DNA from: Arcticibacter svalbardensis MN12-7
GTDB lineage: Bacteria > Bacteroidota > Bacteroidia > Sphingobacteriales > Sphingobacteriaceae
Assembly (NCBI RefSeq): GCF_000403135.1
Contig: NZ_AQPN01000069.1
Coordinates: forward strand, 1 to 52,844
Direction: 5' to 3'
Length of the DNA: 52,844 bases
The stretch's first letter is position 1; every line of letters starts with the position of its first letter. Shown in pieces: positions 18,432 through 27,019 of the stretch. A model generated the notes under the pieces. It searched no databases and had not been told where the DNA came from. It was given only the letters and a program-made list of their open reading frames with translations. Both the position numbers and the translations under genes were made by a program.

Positions 18432-19058
18432 TTAAATCGTGTCTGATTCCACATGTACCGTTCGAAAAAGATCAAGCTGAGGGTCTGTAACACGGAAGGT
18501 TTTTCGATGATACGGTGAAAAGCCATACTGCAAAACAGCATTACGATGTTTGATCGTTGGGTAGCCCTTATTATTACACCAGTCATATTCAGGATGCAGC
18601 AATGCGATAGCCTGCATAAAATCATCCCGATAGGTTTTTGCCAGAATCGATGCTGCCGCAATAGAGAAGAACTTTCCGTCCCCCTTTACAATGCAGGAAT
18701 GAGGAAGATCCCGGTAGGACTTAAACCTGTTTCCGTCAACCAGTATATATTCAGGTCGTAGGGTCAACAAATCAAGGGCCTTATGCATGGCCAGAAAGGA
18801 AGCATTTAATATATTAATCCGGTCTATTTCTTCATGATCTACTTCGGCGACAGCCCAGGCAATAGCGTTTTTTTCAATAAATACACGTAGCTCGGCTCTT
18901 TCATCTGCTTTAAGTTGCTTTGAATCGGTTAATATTTCGTGGTAAAAATCTCTTGGTAAGATCACTGCAGCGGCAAATACAGGCCCAGCCAGACAGCCTC
19001 TTCCAGCTTCATCACAACCTGCTTCAATTTGTTCTTCCTGATAATAAGGCAATAACAT
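18432..19058 (-). CDS. rnhB: Ribonuclease HII
   Basis: RNase HII cleaves the RNA strand of RNA/DNA hybrids and single ribonucleotides misincorporated into DNA. The 208-residue product begins with the signature EAGCDEAGRGCLAGPV, where D16 and E17 are the first catalytic carboxylates. It continues with LTDSKQLKADER, ILVDGNRF, and GDGKFFSIAAASILAKTYRD, all diagnostic. Its ATG directly abuts the stop of the upstream PP2C phosphatase gene with no intervening base, so the two are translationally coupled. Confidence 0.97.
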   Translation of the reverse strand: MLLPYYQEEQIEAGCDEAGRGCLAGPVFAAAVILPRDFYHEILTDSKQLKADERAELRVFIEKNAIAWAVAEVDHEEIDRINILNASFLAMHKALDLLTLRPEYILVDGNRFKSYRDLPHSCIVKGDGKFFSIAAASILAKTYRDDFMQAIALLHPEYDWCNNKGYPTIKHRNAVLQYGFSPYHRKTFRVTDPQLDLFRTVHVESDTI

Positions 19059-20312
19059 TTAATGAATCTTTAAGGTAAGTAAAGTGACATCATCAGAGTT
19101 CATTTTAGCCCCTTTTGACTCTTTAATATCTGTTAAAACGCATTTATTGACCCGCTCGGCAGTTTGCTGACTATGTTTAAAAACGTAACCTACTAACTCT
19201 TCCTCCAACACAAAAGCATCCTCTTCGAAGCTTTCAATCAGTCCATCCGTATAATTAAAGATCAAAGAATTTTCAGGTATAATCTGCTTACCCTGGTTTA
19301 CAAAAGGTAGCTCATCAAAAACCCCCAGAAGCGTAGTACCTGTTTTCAAAAAGGAAATCTGATCCCCTATAATTAATACCGGTGCATTATGCCCAGCATT
19401 TATATATTCCATTTCCCTGCTTATAATATTATATCTCCCCAGGAATAAGGTAATGAAACGTTCGCCTTTTGTGTTATTTGTGACCACTGCATTTAACTTG
19501 CGGATTACTTCCCCCAGATCACGCTCAACAGAGGTCCAGGCACGCAGACTGGCCTGCAGATTGGCCATCAGCAAGGCAGCCGACACACCTTTTCCCGAAA
19601 CATCAGCAATACACCAAAGAAATTCATTTTCATTGAGATGAATAAAATCGAAATAATCGCCACCAATATTCTCATGAGGCAGATAAGTGGCCGCAATTTC
19701 ATACGCTTTACTCTTGGGCAATCGCAAAGGCACAAGCATATTCTGCACTTCACCAGCCAGTTCAATATCACGCTGAAGTCTTTCCCTTTGTACCCGCTCC
19801 CGAAATAGCTTCTTATTTTCAAGGGCCACCATCACAATATTAAGCAGCGTTTGAATATAGCTCAGTTCGTGACTTAATAATTCCGGAACGGCATTGAAAT
19901 CACCAATCAGAACAAAGGCAAGCGTGGTATCATTATGCCTTACAGGAACATAATAATCATACTTTTTAAGATTTGGAATCTCATATTCGGCAAGAGCAGT
20001 GATGGTTTTAAGCATGATTAGCTGTGAACACATTTTTTGAATACCGACAAAGCTATCGACAGGTTTACCAAAATGCGAAGCACAATCGAAATGATCTTCC
20101 TCTTTTACAAGGAGTAACATGCTGCCTACCTTCAGATTAACCTGCAGAATAATCTTAAGCATTTCAAAAAGTACCGAAGCCGAACTATTTTTATTAATAG
20201 CCAGTGTAATTTCGAGTAATGAGTTCAATTCCGCTTGCCGCTTTAACAGCATTTGAACTAATTCGTTATCAGAGGGATTCTCAATATGCTTCACTTCTTC
20301 CAAAGTAGCCAT
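19059..20312 (-). CDS. GAF-PP2C (SpoIIE/RsbU-type) serine phosphatase
   Basis: I chose ATG 20312 (MATLEEVKHIENPSDNEL), giving 417 residues. Residues about 30-175 look like a GAF-type sensor domain (LLEITLAINKNSSASVLFEML, then SMLLLVKEEDHFD). A linker coiled coil with RERVQRERLQRDIELAGEVQ leads to a PPM/SpoIIE phosphatase domain with metal-binding GGDYFDF and CIADVSGKGVSAALLMANLQ. Such proteins dephosphorylate anti-sigma-factor antagonists, but no anti-sigma or STAS gene is in this window. The frame could extend to 20372 but the extra residues look non-coding. rnhB begins immediately after it. Confidence 0.92.
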   Translation of the reverse strand: MATLEEVKHIENPSDNELVQMLLKRQAELNSLLEITLAINKNSSASVLFEMLKIILQVNLKVGSMLLLVKEEDHFDCASHFGKPVDSFVGIQKMCSQLIMLKTITALAEYEIPNLKKYDYYVPVRHNDTTLAFVLIGDFNAVPELLSHELSYIQTLLNIVMVALENKKLFRERVQRERLQRDIELAGEVQNMLVPLRLPKSKAYEIAATYLPHENIGGDYFDFIHLNENEFLWCIADVSGKGVSAALLMANLQASLRAWTSVERDLGEVIRKLNAVVTNNTKGERFITLFLGRYNIISREMEYINAGHNAPVLIIGDQISFLKTGTTLLGVFDELPFVNQGKQIIPENSLIFNYTDGLIESFEEDAFVLEEELVGYVFKHSQQTAERVNKCVLTDIKESKGAKMNSDDVTLLTLKIH

Positions 20313-20378
20313 TATAAAGTTAAAAAAATGATATTTACTCTCCTGATGCACCAAGAGAGCAGCAAAATTCATAAAATA

Positions 20379-21542
20379 TTAACGAACAAGTCTATCTTTC
20401 CAAATATATTTTCCAGAATTTCCCGCTATGCCAATATAAATGATATAAATAACATGTACAACCGATAATAATGGAAGATATTTTAGGAGTTCTGTTCGAT
20501 GCGCAAAGCGGGTAACCGGTTTAAGAAACAGCATTTCCGCCAGGGCCTTCAAAACCAAAGCCAGCAAAGCAGTAATCCAATTTCTCGGGTCAAAAAATCC
20601 GGCAAGAATACTTATCAGCAGCATGACGTTAAAGAACCATATCGCCACACCCAATACCACAATCTTTTTATCCTTGTAACGGGTACTTTTAGAGGCCCAT
20701 CTTTTACGCTGACTAATAAATTCCGATACACTGGCCTTTGCATCAGTAAATACAATTGCATCGCTTGATTTGCAGAAGCCGATACTTTCCGGGTAACGTG
20801 AGGCTACTTTATGCAAAAAGAGTTCATCATCTCCTGAAGCAAGGTCGTCAATTCCTTTAAATCCACCCAATTCAACAAACACCTCTTTTTTGTAGGCTAA
20901 GTTAGCACCATTACAAGTGGATGGCATCTTATTTCCAATGGAGGATGCACCTAATCCGATCAGGTACAAAAATTCAAGGGTTTGTAATCTTTCAAAAAAA
21001 CTTATTTCGTTTGCATATACGACAGGCGAAGAAATCAGCTTACTGCCTGTCTCTTCATAAAATCCTACAATCGCTTTCAGCCAATCCGGTTTCATCCTGC
21101 AATCCGCATCGGTCGTAATAATCAATTCACCACTAGCCAGATTTATGGCCTCAGATATCGCTTTCTTTTTATACGAATTAAGCTTTTCCTTTTCATTTAA
21201 CTTAATTAAACGGACTCCCCTATCCCGGTAACTTAAAATTATAGCGGAGGTTCGATCGCTGGAATGATCATCTACCACAATCAGCTCCCGTAGTTCTGCG
21301 GGATATGACTGAGCCAGAATATTTTCAATCGTGATAGCAATCTTATCTTCCTCGTTCCTTGCTGCTATTAAGATGCTCACTTTTGTTCGGGGAATTCCTT
21401 GAACCGAAACATAAGGAGGGATTGAAATCCATCCTTTCCTAAGAAATAATATTGCTGAAACATACAAACATGTCAGCATCAGGGTTAAAAAACTAATTAC
21501 GAGCAGTACCAAAGAAATTAAGCTTAAAGACGAAGCCAGCAC
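20379..21542 (-). CDS. Membrane-anchored family 2 glycosyltransferase
   Basis: The 387-residue product has an N-terminal hydrophobic anchor, a GT-A catalytic domain and C-terminal membrane helices. Key motifs are VSILIAARNEED, VVDDHSSDRTS, TTDADCRMKPDW (DxD metal site) and ISQRKRWASK (the QxxRW-type motif of processive GT2 enzymes). The acceptor is unknown. The longest frame starts with GTG 21542 and overlaps the upstream flippase-like gene by 50 bp; ATG 21479 would remove the overlap but cut the anchor to about 13 hydrophobic residues. I kept GTG on that account. It likely acts with the upstream membrane protein in envelope glycan or lipid synthesis (inference). Confidence 0.88.
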   Translation of the reverse strand: MLASSLSLISLVLLVISFLTLMLTCLYVSAILFLRKGWISIPPYVSVQGIPRTKVSILIAARNEEDKIAITIENILAQSYPAELRELIVVDDHSSDRTSAIILSYRDRGVRLIKLNEKEKLNSYKKKAISEAINLASGELIITTDADCRMKPDWLKAIVGFYEETGSKLISSPVVYANEISFFERLQTLEFLYLIGLGASSIGNKMPSTCNGANLAYKKEVFVELGGFKGIDDLASGDDELFLHKVASRYPESIGFCKSSDAIVFTDAKASVSEFISQRKRWASKSTRYKDKKIVVLGVAIWFFNVMLLISILAGFFDPRNWITALLALVLKALAEMLFLKPVTRFAHRTELLKYLPLLSVVHVIYIIYIGIAGNSGKYIWKDRLVR

Positions 21543-22467
21543 CTAAAATAGCCGGAATAATTAAATTAATAAACCAAATACAAGCAGTAGAGGCCATAAT
21601 TGCAACTTCGTGTTGGGTGATAAAACTAAAAAAATAGGTGGCAGTCATGGCCCTTACTCCTACATCCAAAAGATCCAGGGAAGGCAGAGCTGACTGTACA
21701 AAGAACAGGATAAAAATCATCATGATCATTCCTAAAATAGGAATTTCAGGAATAAGTAAGTGAATAACTAAACAATACTGCGAAGTAAAGACAATAAATC
21801 GGGTCATCGCATAAATAAACACAATCATCAGGTCGCGCTTACTATACCGCGCCAGGATCATATAAAACTTTTTAAATTGCTTCAGGAAGGAAATTCGGGA
21901 GAGTAAGCTAATGAGCCATTTGATGTTGAAATAGAACAGCAAAAAGAAGAGGCAGAAGACGAATACGACAGGAATAAGGGCATATAACAGCCAGTTATCA
22001 ACCGATATAAAGTTCCATATAAACCATAAAACAGCCACTGCACCTACTACATTGGTAATAACCATTTGACCAACAGCACCCACAGCCATGGCTATAGCCC
22101 CAAACACTCGTTTACGTGGCGCTAAAAAAAATATCCTGCCACCATACTCACCTATCCGGTTTGGCGTAAATATTGCCCATGTTAATCCACAGAATACAGA
22201 CTCCACCGCTTTCAAAATACTGATCCGCTCAATATGCTGAACCAGAAACTTCCATTTTAAGGACTCAAGGAACCAGTTTAATAACATCAGCAGAAACAAA
22301 GCAGCCATCGTACTATAAACCTGCTTATCAGACAATTGACTTACAAGTCTCTTAAAATCGCTTAAGTTGGTGTTATGATTGAGCTTATATACAATAAATA
22401 CGGTGGCCAGAATCAGTACAGAACACTTGACAAGAATACTTATCGCTTTTTTGTTATTTGAATTCAA
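21493..22467 (-). CDS. Flippase-like integral membrane protein (LPG synthase TM family)
   Basis: The 324-residue protein is hydrophobic, with about seven or eight transmembrane segments, and matches the lysylphosphatidylglycerol-synthase transmembrane / YbhN / AglD-like family. Diagnostic stretches are LESLKWKFLVQHIERIS, GLTWAIFTPNRIGEYGGR and PSLDLLDVGVRA. Members are thought to move lipids or lipid-linked sugars. The start is TTG 22467; no ATG lies upstream in frame. It heads a minus-strand cluster with a glycosyltransferase, consistent with envelope biosynthesis, and diverges from ruvC. Confidence 0.88.
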   Translation of the reverse strand: MNSNNKKAISILVKCSVLILATVFIVYKLNHNTNLSDFKRLVSQLSDKQVYSTMAALFLLMLLNWFLESLKWKFLVQHIERISILKAVESVFCGLTWAIFTPNRIGEYGGRIFFLAPRKRVFGAIAMAVGAVGQMVITNVVGAVAVLWFIWNFISVDNWLLYALIPVVFVFCLFFLLFYFNIKWLISLLSRISFLKQFKKFYMILARYSKRDLMIVFIYAMTRFIVFTSQYCLVIHLLIPEIPILGMIMMIFILFFVQSALPSLDLLDVGVRAMTATYFFSFITQHEVAIMASTACIWFINLIIPAILGAGFVFKLNFFGTARN

Positions 22468-22550
22468 CTGTTTTGAAAGTTTGGTACAATGTTACGGAAA
22501 AGTTAACAAGCCGTATACAAAGTTTGATTTTTCCATCGTAATATTGCCGG

Positions 22551-23120
22551 GTGTTAGAAAAAGAAAAATCCATAGAGCGTGTGATCCTGGGAATCGATCC
22601 GGGAACTGCAATTATGGGCTACGGGTTGATTAAGGAAGTGAAGAGTAACATAGAGCTCATCAGTATGGGAGTAGTCAAGATGGATCATCTGGATGATCAT
22701 CCTTTGAAGCTAAAAAGGATCTTTGAGAAGACTATTTCTTTAATAGACCAGTATCATCCGGACTGCCTGGCTATTGAAGCCCCTTTTTATGGTAAAAACA
22801 TTCAGGTGATGCTCAAACTTGGACGCGCTCAGGGCATTGCCATAGCTGCAGCCCTGTCAAGAGACATTCCGATTTTTGAATATGCACCCCGAAAAATTAA
22901 ACAGTCGATCACCGGAAATGGAAATGCCGCCAAAGAACAGGTCGCTGCCATGCTTCAAAGTTTATTAAAATTTACGGAAACCCCACAGTTTTTAGATGCC
23001 ACGGATGGCCTCGCTGTTGCGGTATGCCATTCCTTTCAGCGAAATGCAAGTGTACCTGGTAAAAAGTCCTATTCAGGTTGGGAAGCTTTTGTAAAAGATA
23101 ATCCGGCAAGAAAGAAATAA
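22551..23120 (+). CDS. ruvC: Holliday junction resolvase RuvC
   Basis: RuvC cuts Holliday junctions symmetrically during recombination and repair. The 189-residue product carries the four acidic catalytic positions in their usual contexts: ILGIDPGTAIMGYG, LAIEAPFYGKN, and the C-terminal DATDGLAVAVCH pair. The start is GTG 22551, only 4 nt after a TAATATTG box; a second GTG lies ten codons in. The tail (KKSYSGWEAFVKDNPARKK) is a Bacteroidota-style extension. Its stop codon lies in the loop of its own terminator hairpin. Confidence 0.95.
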   Translation: MLEKEKSIERVILGIDPGTAIMGYGLIKEVKSNIELISMGVVKMDHLDDHPLKLKRIFEKTISLIDQYHPDCLAIEAPFYGKNIQVMLKLGRAQGIAIAAALSRDIPIFEYAPRKIKQSITGNGNAAKEQVAAMLQSLLKFTETPQFLDATDGLAVAVCHSFQRNASVPGKKSYSGWEAFVKDNPARKK

Positions 23121-23134
23121 CCTGCCGGATTTTT
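23100..23134 (+). terminator. ruvC terminator enclosing the stop codon
   Basis: AATCCGGCA (23100-23108) pairs with TGCCGGATT (23123-23131), followed by T residues to 23134. The ruvC stop TAA (23118-23120) is in the loop, so the last codons form the 5' arm. Confidence 0.88.
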
Positions 23135-23169
23135 AGATGGCTAATATTTAAATTTTTCTTCGCTTAAGA

Positions 23170-23568
23170 TCAGGGAATAAATTCAAGTGCAATCTTTTTT
23201 GCAGTTGCGGCCAGCTCTTCAGCAGATGGACTGAGTTTAGGTAATGTAAAATCCAGATCCCGCATTGCGTTCATTGGCACCAGGTGGATATGTGCATGAG
23301 GAACCTCCAGACCCATCACAACTACCCCTACCCGCTTACAAATAATCGCTTTTTTGATACTTAGCGCTACTTTTTTAGCAAACAGCTGAAGCCCAATGTA
23401 GGTCTCATCGTCCAGATCAAAAATATAATCCACCTCTTTTTTAGGGATCACAAGTACATGACCCATCACCAGTGGATTGATATCTAAAAAGGCAAGGTAA
23501 TGCTCGTCTTCTGCTACTTTATGCGAAGGAATTTCACCCAAAGCTATTTTTGAAAAAATAGATGCCAT
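23170..23568 (-). CDS. HIT-family nucleotide hydrolase
   Basis: The 132-residue product carries the histidine triad HAHIHLVPM at 91-99 and the N-terminal IFSKIALGEIPSHKVAED typical of Hint/HinT-type proteins. These hydrolyse nucleoside phosphoramidates or acyl-adenylates; the physiological substrate is uncertain. It starts 2 bp after the greA stop and is cotranscribed with it. It converges on ruvC. Confidence 0.95.
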   Translation of the reverse strand: MASIFSKIALGEIPSHKVAEDEHYLAFLDINPLVMGHVLVIPKKEVDYIFDLDDETYIGLQLFAKKVALSIKKAIICKRVGVVVMGLEVPHAHIHLVPMNAMRDLDFTLPKLSPSAEELAATAKKIALEFIP

Positions 23569-23570
23569 AA

Positions 23571-24044
23571 TTATCTTGATATTTCGAGTACTTCAAACTC
23601 CACCTTTCCGGCAGGAACATCAATTTCCACTTTATCACCAACAGACTTTCCAAAAAGGCCTTTAGCAATAGGTGATTTCACAGAGATTTTGCCAGACTTT
23701 AAATCTGCCTCTGTTTCAGAAACTAACTGATATTGCATCACCGCTCCATTTTTGGTATTCCTGATCTTCACGATAGAAAGAGCCAGCACTTTTGATGTAT
23801 CCAGTTTAGATTCATCAATTAACCGCGCATTCGCATAAACACCTTCCAGCTTAGAAATCTTAGCTTCATGATGACCCTGCGCTTCTTTAGCCGCATCATA
23901 TTCTGCATTTTCCGAAAGGTCTCCCTTATCACGTGCTTCAGCTATTGCCTTTGCTATTGCATAACGACCTTCTGTCTTTAAAAAATGAAGCTCTTTTTTT
24001 AGGTTTTCTAATCCTTCCTTAGAATAGTATATTAATTCTGACAT
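23571..24044 (-). CDS. greA: Transcription elongation factor GreA
   Basis: GreA binds the RNA polymerase secondary channel and stimulates cleavage of backtracked RNA. I chose ATG 24044 (MSELIYYSKEGLENLKKEL), giving 157 residues, the normal size; an in-frame ATG seven codons upstream lies next to the leader terminator. The N-terminal coiled coil has the acidic tip motif GDLSENAEYDAAKEAQ, and the C-terminal FKBP-like domain includes SPIAKGLFGKSVGDKVEI. Upstream on the same strand are a promoter, then an intrinsic terminator just before the start, so expression may depend on readthrough. The HIT gene follows. Confidence 0.97.
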   Translation of the reverse strand: MSELIYYSKEGLENLKKELHFLKTEGRYAIAKAIAEARDKGDLSENAEYDAAKEAQGHHEAKISKLEGVYANARLIDESKLDTSKVLALSIVKIRNTKNGAVMQYQLVSETEADLKSGKISVKSPIAKGLFGKSVGDKVEIDVPAGKVEFEVLEISR

Positions 24045-24067
24045 TGTCTTTTTGTTTAAAACCATAT

Positions 24068-24114
24068 AAAAAAAGACAAGACCACACCTGCAGTAAAGCC
24101 GATATAGTCTTGTC
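24068..24114 (-). terminator. Intrinsic terminator in the greA leader
   Basis: On the minus strand GACAAGAC (24114-24107) and GTCTTGTC (24082-24075) form an 8-bp stem closing a 24-nt loop, followed by seven U residues (24074-24068). It lies after dxs but 23 nt before the greA start and downstream of a good promoter, so it both ends dxs transcripts and lies inside the greA leader. Confidence 0.8.
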
Positions 24115-24125
24115 CATTAATAATA

Positions 24126-24157
24126 CGAATATATATTTACATTATTACAATTGCAAA
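24126..24157 (-). promoter_or_regulatory. greA promoter upstream of the leader terminator
   Basis: On the minus strand TTTG (24157-24154), a 20-bp spacer and TATATTCG (24133-24126) match the Bacteroidota promoter with one -7 mismatch. The predicted transcript starts near 24119 and runs straight into the terminator hairpin. Confidence 0.7.
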
Positions 24158-24191
24158 TTAGGTTTAATCCTTAAATGAAAATTACAAACCA

Positions 24192-26120
24192 TTAACAAGC
24201 CATACTATCAGTAATCATCCCAATAGCCAGCTTTTTTATTGTTGCCACAATTGAAGCAGCATCATATCCACATTCTGCCCAGAGTTCCTTTTGGTCACCG
24301 TGTTCAATAAATTGATCAGGAATACCCAAACGAATAACCGTAGCGGAATAACGATGGTCAGCCATAAATTCCAAAACGGCAGAACCCATTCCACCCTGCT
24401 TGCATCCATCTTCTATGGTTACAATTTTCTTGTATTTTGAAAACACTTCATGAAGCAATTCTTCATCAATAGGTTTTACAAAACGCATATCATAATGAGC
24501 CGGATTTATACCTTCAGCAGAAAGCTCCAGTCTTGCCTTAACTGCTTCATTTCCAATATGCCCGATAGTAAGAATCGCTACTTCTTCACCATCACAAAGC
24601 TTCCTTCCTTTTCCAATAGGAATTGCCTTCATCGGCTGGCGCCAGTGTTGCATTACCCCATTCCCTCTTGGATAACGAATAGAAAAAGGCCCCATATTAT
24701 CCTGCTGTGCTGTGTACATTAAATTACGCAGCTCCTCTTCATTCATGGGTGCCGACACGATCATATTAGGAATACACCTCATGTAAGCCAAATCAAAAGC
24801 CCCATGATGTGTTGCTCCATCCGCACCGGCCATACCTGCCCGATCCAGACAAAACACTACGTTTAATTTCTGTATAGCAACATCATGAATTACCTGATCA
24901 TAAGCTCTTTGCATGAAACTGGAATAGATATTGCAAAAAGGCAACATCCCCTGGGTAGCAAGTCCCGCTGAAAAGGTAACCGCATGCTGCTCAGCAATGC
25001 CGACATCAAATGCCCGCTTAGGCATCGCTTTCATCATAATATTTAAAGAACTGCCACTTGGCATAGCAGGAGTTACACCCATAATCTTTGGATTAACCTC
25101 TGCAAGCTCTACAATAGTAAGTCCGAAAACATCCTGATATTTAGGAGGTTGAGGTTTATCGTTACCCGACTTGGTGATTTCACCGGTAATTTTATCAAAC
25201 AGTCCCGGCGCATGCCACTTCGTTTGATCCTTTTCTGCCAGTGCATATCCCTTTCCTTTTACCGTTACACAATGAAGTATTTTCGGCCCCGGAATATTCC
25301 TTAAATCTTTTAGAACTTTAACAAGTTGTTTGATATCATGCCCATCAATAGGACCAAAATATCTGAAATTAAGCGCTTCAAAAAGGTTGCTCTCTTTTAG
25401 TAAAGTACCTTTAATACTCTTCTCGATCTTTTTAATTGTCTTATGCGCATTAGGTCCAAGCTCTGATATTTTACCAAGAACATGCGATATGTCGTCTCTG
25501 AATTTATTGTAAGGTCTTGAGGTTGCAATCCTGGTCAGGTACTCTTTTAAAGCACCAACATTAGGATCGATAGACATGCAGTTATCATTCAGGATCACCA
25601 GAAGATTGGTGTTTTCAATCCCGGCATGGTTCAGTGCTTCGAAAGCCAGACCAGCAGTCATTGCACCATCGCCGATTACAGCCACATGCTGACGGTCCGT
25701 TTCCCCCTTATAATGCGAGGCTACAGCCATTCCCAATGCTGCGGAAATAGAGGTAGACGAATGCCCGACACCAAAAGTATCATATTCACTCTCTGCCCGT
25801 TTCGGGAAACCGCTTATTCCCTTATATAATCTGTTGGTATGGAACTTTGGTCTACGGCCAGTTAAGATTTTATGGCCATATGCCTGATGTCCCACGTCCC
25901 ATACTAGCTGGTCGTAAGGTGTATTTAACACATAGTGTAAGGCTACAGAAAGCTCAACTACGCCTAAACTTGCACCAAAATGGCCCCCGTTTACCGATAC
26001 AACATCAATAATATACTGACGCAATTCCTGTGATACCTTCTCTAAATCACTTTCGTTAAGTAATTTTAAATCAGACGGATAATTAATTTTATCAAGTAGC
26101 TCCCCAGCCTTTACTTCCAT
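24192..26120 (-). CDS. dxs: 1-Deoxy-D-xylulose-5-phosphate synthase
   Basis: Dxs condenses pyruvate and glyceraldehyde-3-phosphate in the first step of the MEP isoprenoid pathway and needs thiamine diphosphate. The 642-residue product shows VNGGHFGASLGVVELS (catalytic His region), VWDVGHQAYGHKILTGR, the TPP-binding GDGAMTAGLAFEALNHAG to NDNCMSI, the pyrimidine-domain DVGIAEQHAVTFSAGLA, and the transketolase C-terminal domain. Length and order are standard. No thiamine riboswitch is visible upstream. It stands alone, divergent from scpA; its likely terminator is the hairpin in the greA leader. Confidence 0.98.
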   Translation of the reverse strand: MEVKAGELLDKINYPSDLKLLNESDLEKVSQELRQYIIDVVSVNGGHFGASLGVVELSVALHYVLNTPYDQLVWDVGHQAYGHKILTGRRPKFHTNRLYKGISGFPKRAESEYDTFGVGHSSTSISAALGMAVASHYKGETDRQHVAVIGDGAMTAGLAFEALNHAGIENTNLLVILNDNCMSIDPNVGALKEYLTRIATSRPYNKFRDDISHVLGKISELGPNAHKTIKKIEKSIKGTLLKESNLFEALNFRYFGPIDGHDIKQLVKVLKDLRNIPGPKILHCVTVKGKGYALAEKDQTKWHAPGLFDKITGEITKSGNDKPQPPKYQDVFGLTIVELAEVNPKIMGVTPAMPSGSSLNIMMKAMPKRAFDVGIAEQHAVTFSAGLATQGMLPFCNIYSSFMQRAYDQVIHDVAIQKLNVVFCLDRAGMAGADGATHHGAFDLAYMRCIPNMIVSAPMNEEELRNLMYTAQQDNMGPFSIRYPRGNGVMQHWRQPMKAIPIGKGRKLCDGEEVAILTIGHIGNEAVKARLELSAEGINPAHYDMRFVKPIDEELLHEVFSKYKKIVTIEDGCKQGGMGSAVLEFMADHRYSATVIRLGIPDQFIEHGDQKELWAECGYDAASIVATIKKLAIGMITDSMAC

Positions 26121-26225
26121 ACAGTAATAGCGTAAAAAAATTTAAACGACAAAGTAACTCAATATTATTAATAAATTATTGCCCTAAGCTGTTTTATTTA
26201 TAATTTACAGATCAAATTAAATCTT

Positions 26226-26233
26226 TATTTTTG
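26226..26233 (+). promoter_or_regulatory. Candidate -7 box for scpA-glyA
   Basis: TATTTTTG is a full TAnnTTTG match ending 6 nt before GTG 26240. TTTA at 26204-26207 is a poor -33 candidate with an 18-bp spacer. Confidence 0.5.
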
Positions 26234-27019
26234 AATGTTGTGATAGATCAGGATACTTATGACATCAGGTTAGCACAGTTTGAAGGTCCATTTGACCTCT
26301 TGCTATTTTTTATCGAGCGTGATGAGCTCGATATTCATGAGATCGCTATAGCAAAAATTACCGATGATTTTTTGTCCTACATGCTGAAAATGAACGCCTT
26401 AAATATAGAGTTGGCCAGCGAATTCATATTTGTTGCAGCTACCCTTATGCGCATTAAAGCCAGGACGTTACTACCACGACAAGAGCCGGATGAGGATGGA
26501 AATGAATTGAATACGCGCCACGATCTGATTCAAAAACTGATCGATTACAAGCATTTTAAACAGATCTCCGAAAAGTTGTACCTGCTCGGAGAGTCCCGGA
26601 TGCAACTAACAAGAAGAGGAAATATTTTAGCTGATCTCTCATTGATCACAGAAAATGCGGAACCAGCAGAAGAACTTTCATCCCTGGGCCTATATAAACT
26701 GCTGGTTATATATAAAAAAGTACTGGCAAAATACCAGACAAAAAACACACCCGTTGTACATACTGTCGCTCCATACCCGTATACCATAGCACAGCAGAAG
26801 AAAGTCATTGCCGAGCTGCTGCAAATAAATAAACAAATTGACTTTTCGGACATGAAGAAACATTCCGATAATAAAGTGCAGTTTGTTTACAATTTCCTTG
26901 CGGTACTCGAAATGCTTCAACAACAGTTAATTTCCATTCAAACAGGATCACTATTTAATGATTTCAGGATAACAGGTAGACCTTTTTCTGAAAATAATGT
27001 ACAATTAAACAATATATAA
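26231..27019 (+). CDS. scpA: Segregation and condensation protein A
   Basis: ScpA is the kleisin of the bacterial SMC-ScpAB condensin. The 262-residue product has the N-terminal kleisin signature [20 protein letters not shown], then [17 protein letters not shown] and [19 protein letters not shown], and a C-terminal winged-helix segment ([18 protein letters not shown]). No in-frame ATG precedes the signature; the start is TTG 26231 or GTG 26240. A TATTTTTG box at 26226-26233 favours GTG 26240. Its stop overlaps the glyA start (TAATG). No scpB or smc gene is in the window. Confidence 0.93.
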   Translation: MNVVIDQDTYDIRLAQFEGPFDLLLFFIERDELDIHEIAIAKITDDFLSYMLKMNALNIELASEFIFVAATLMRIKARTLLPRQEPDEDGNELNTRHDLIQKLIDYKHFKQISEKLYLLGESRMQLTRRGNILADLSLITENAEPAEELSSLGLYKLLVIYKKVLAKYQTKNTPVVHTVAPYPYTIAQQKKVIAELLQINKQIDFSDMKKHSDNKVQFVYNFLAVLEMLQQQLISIQTGSLFNDFRITGRPFSENNVQLNNI

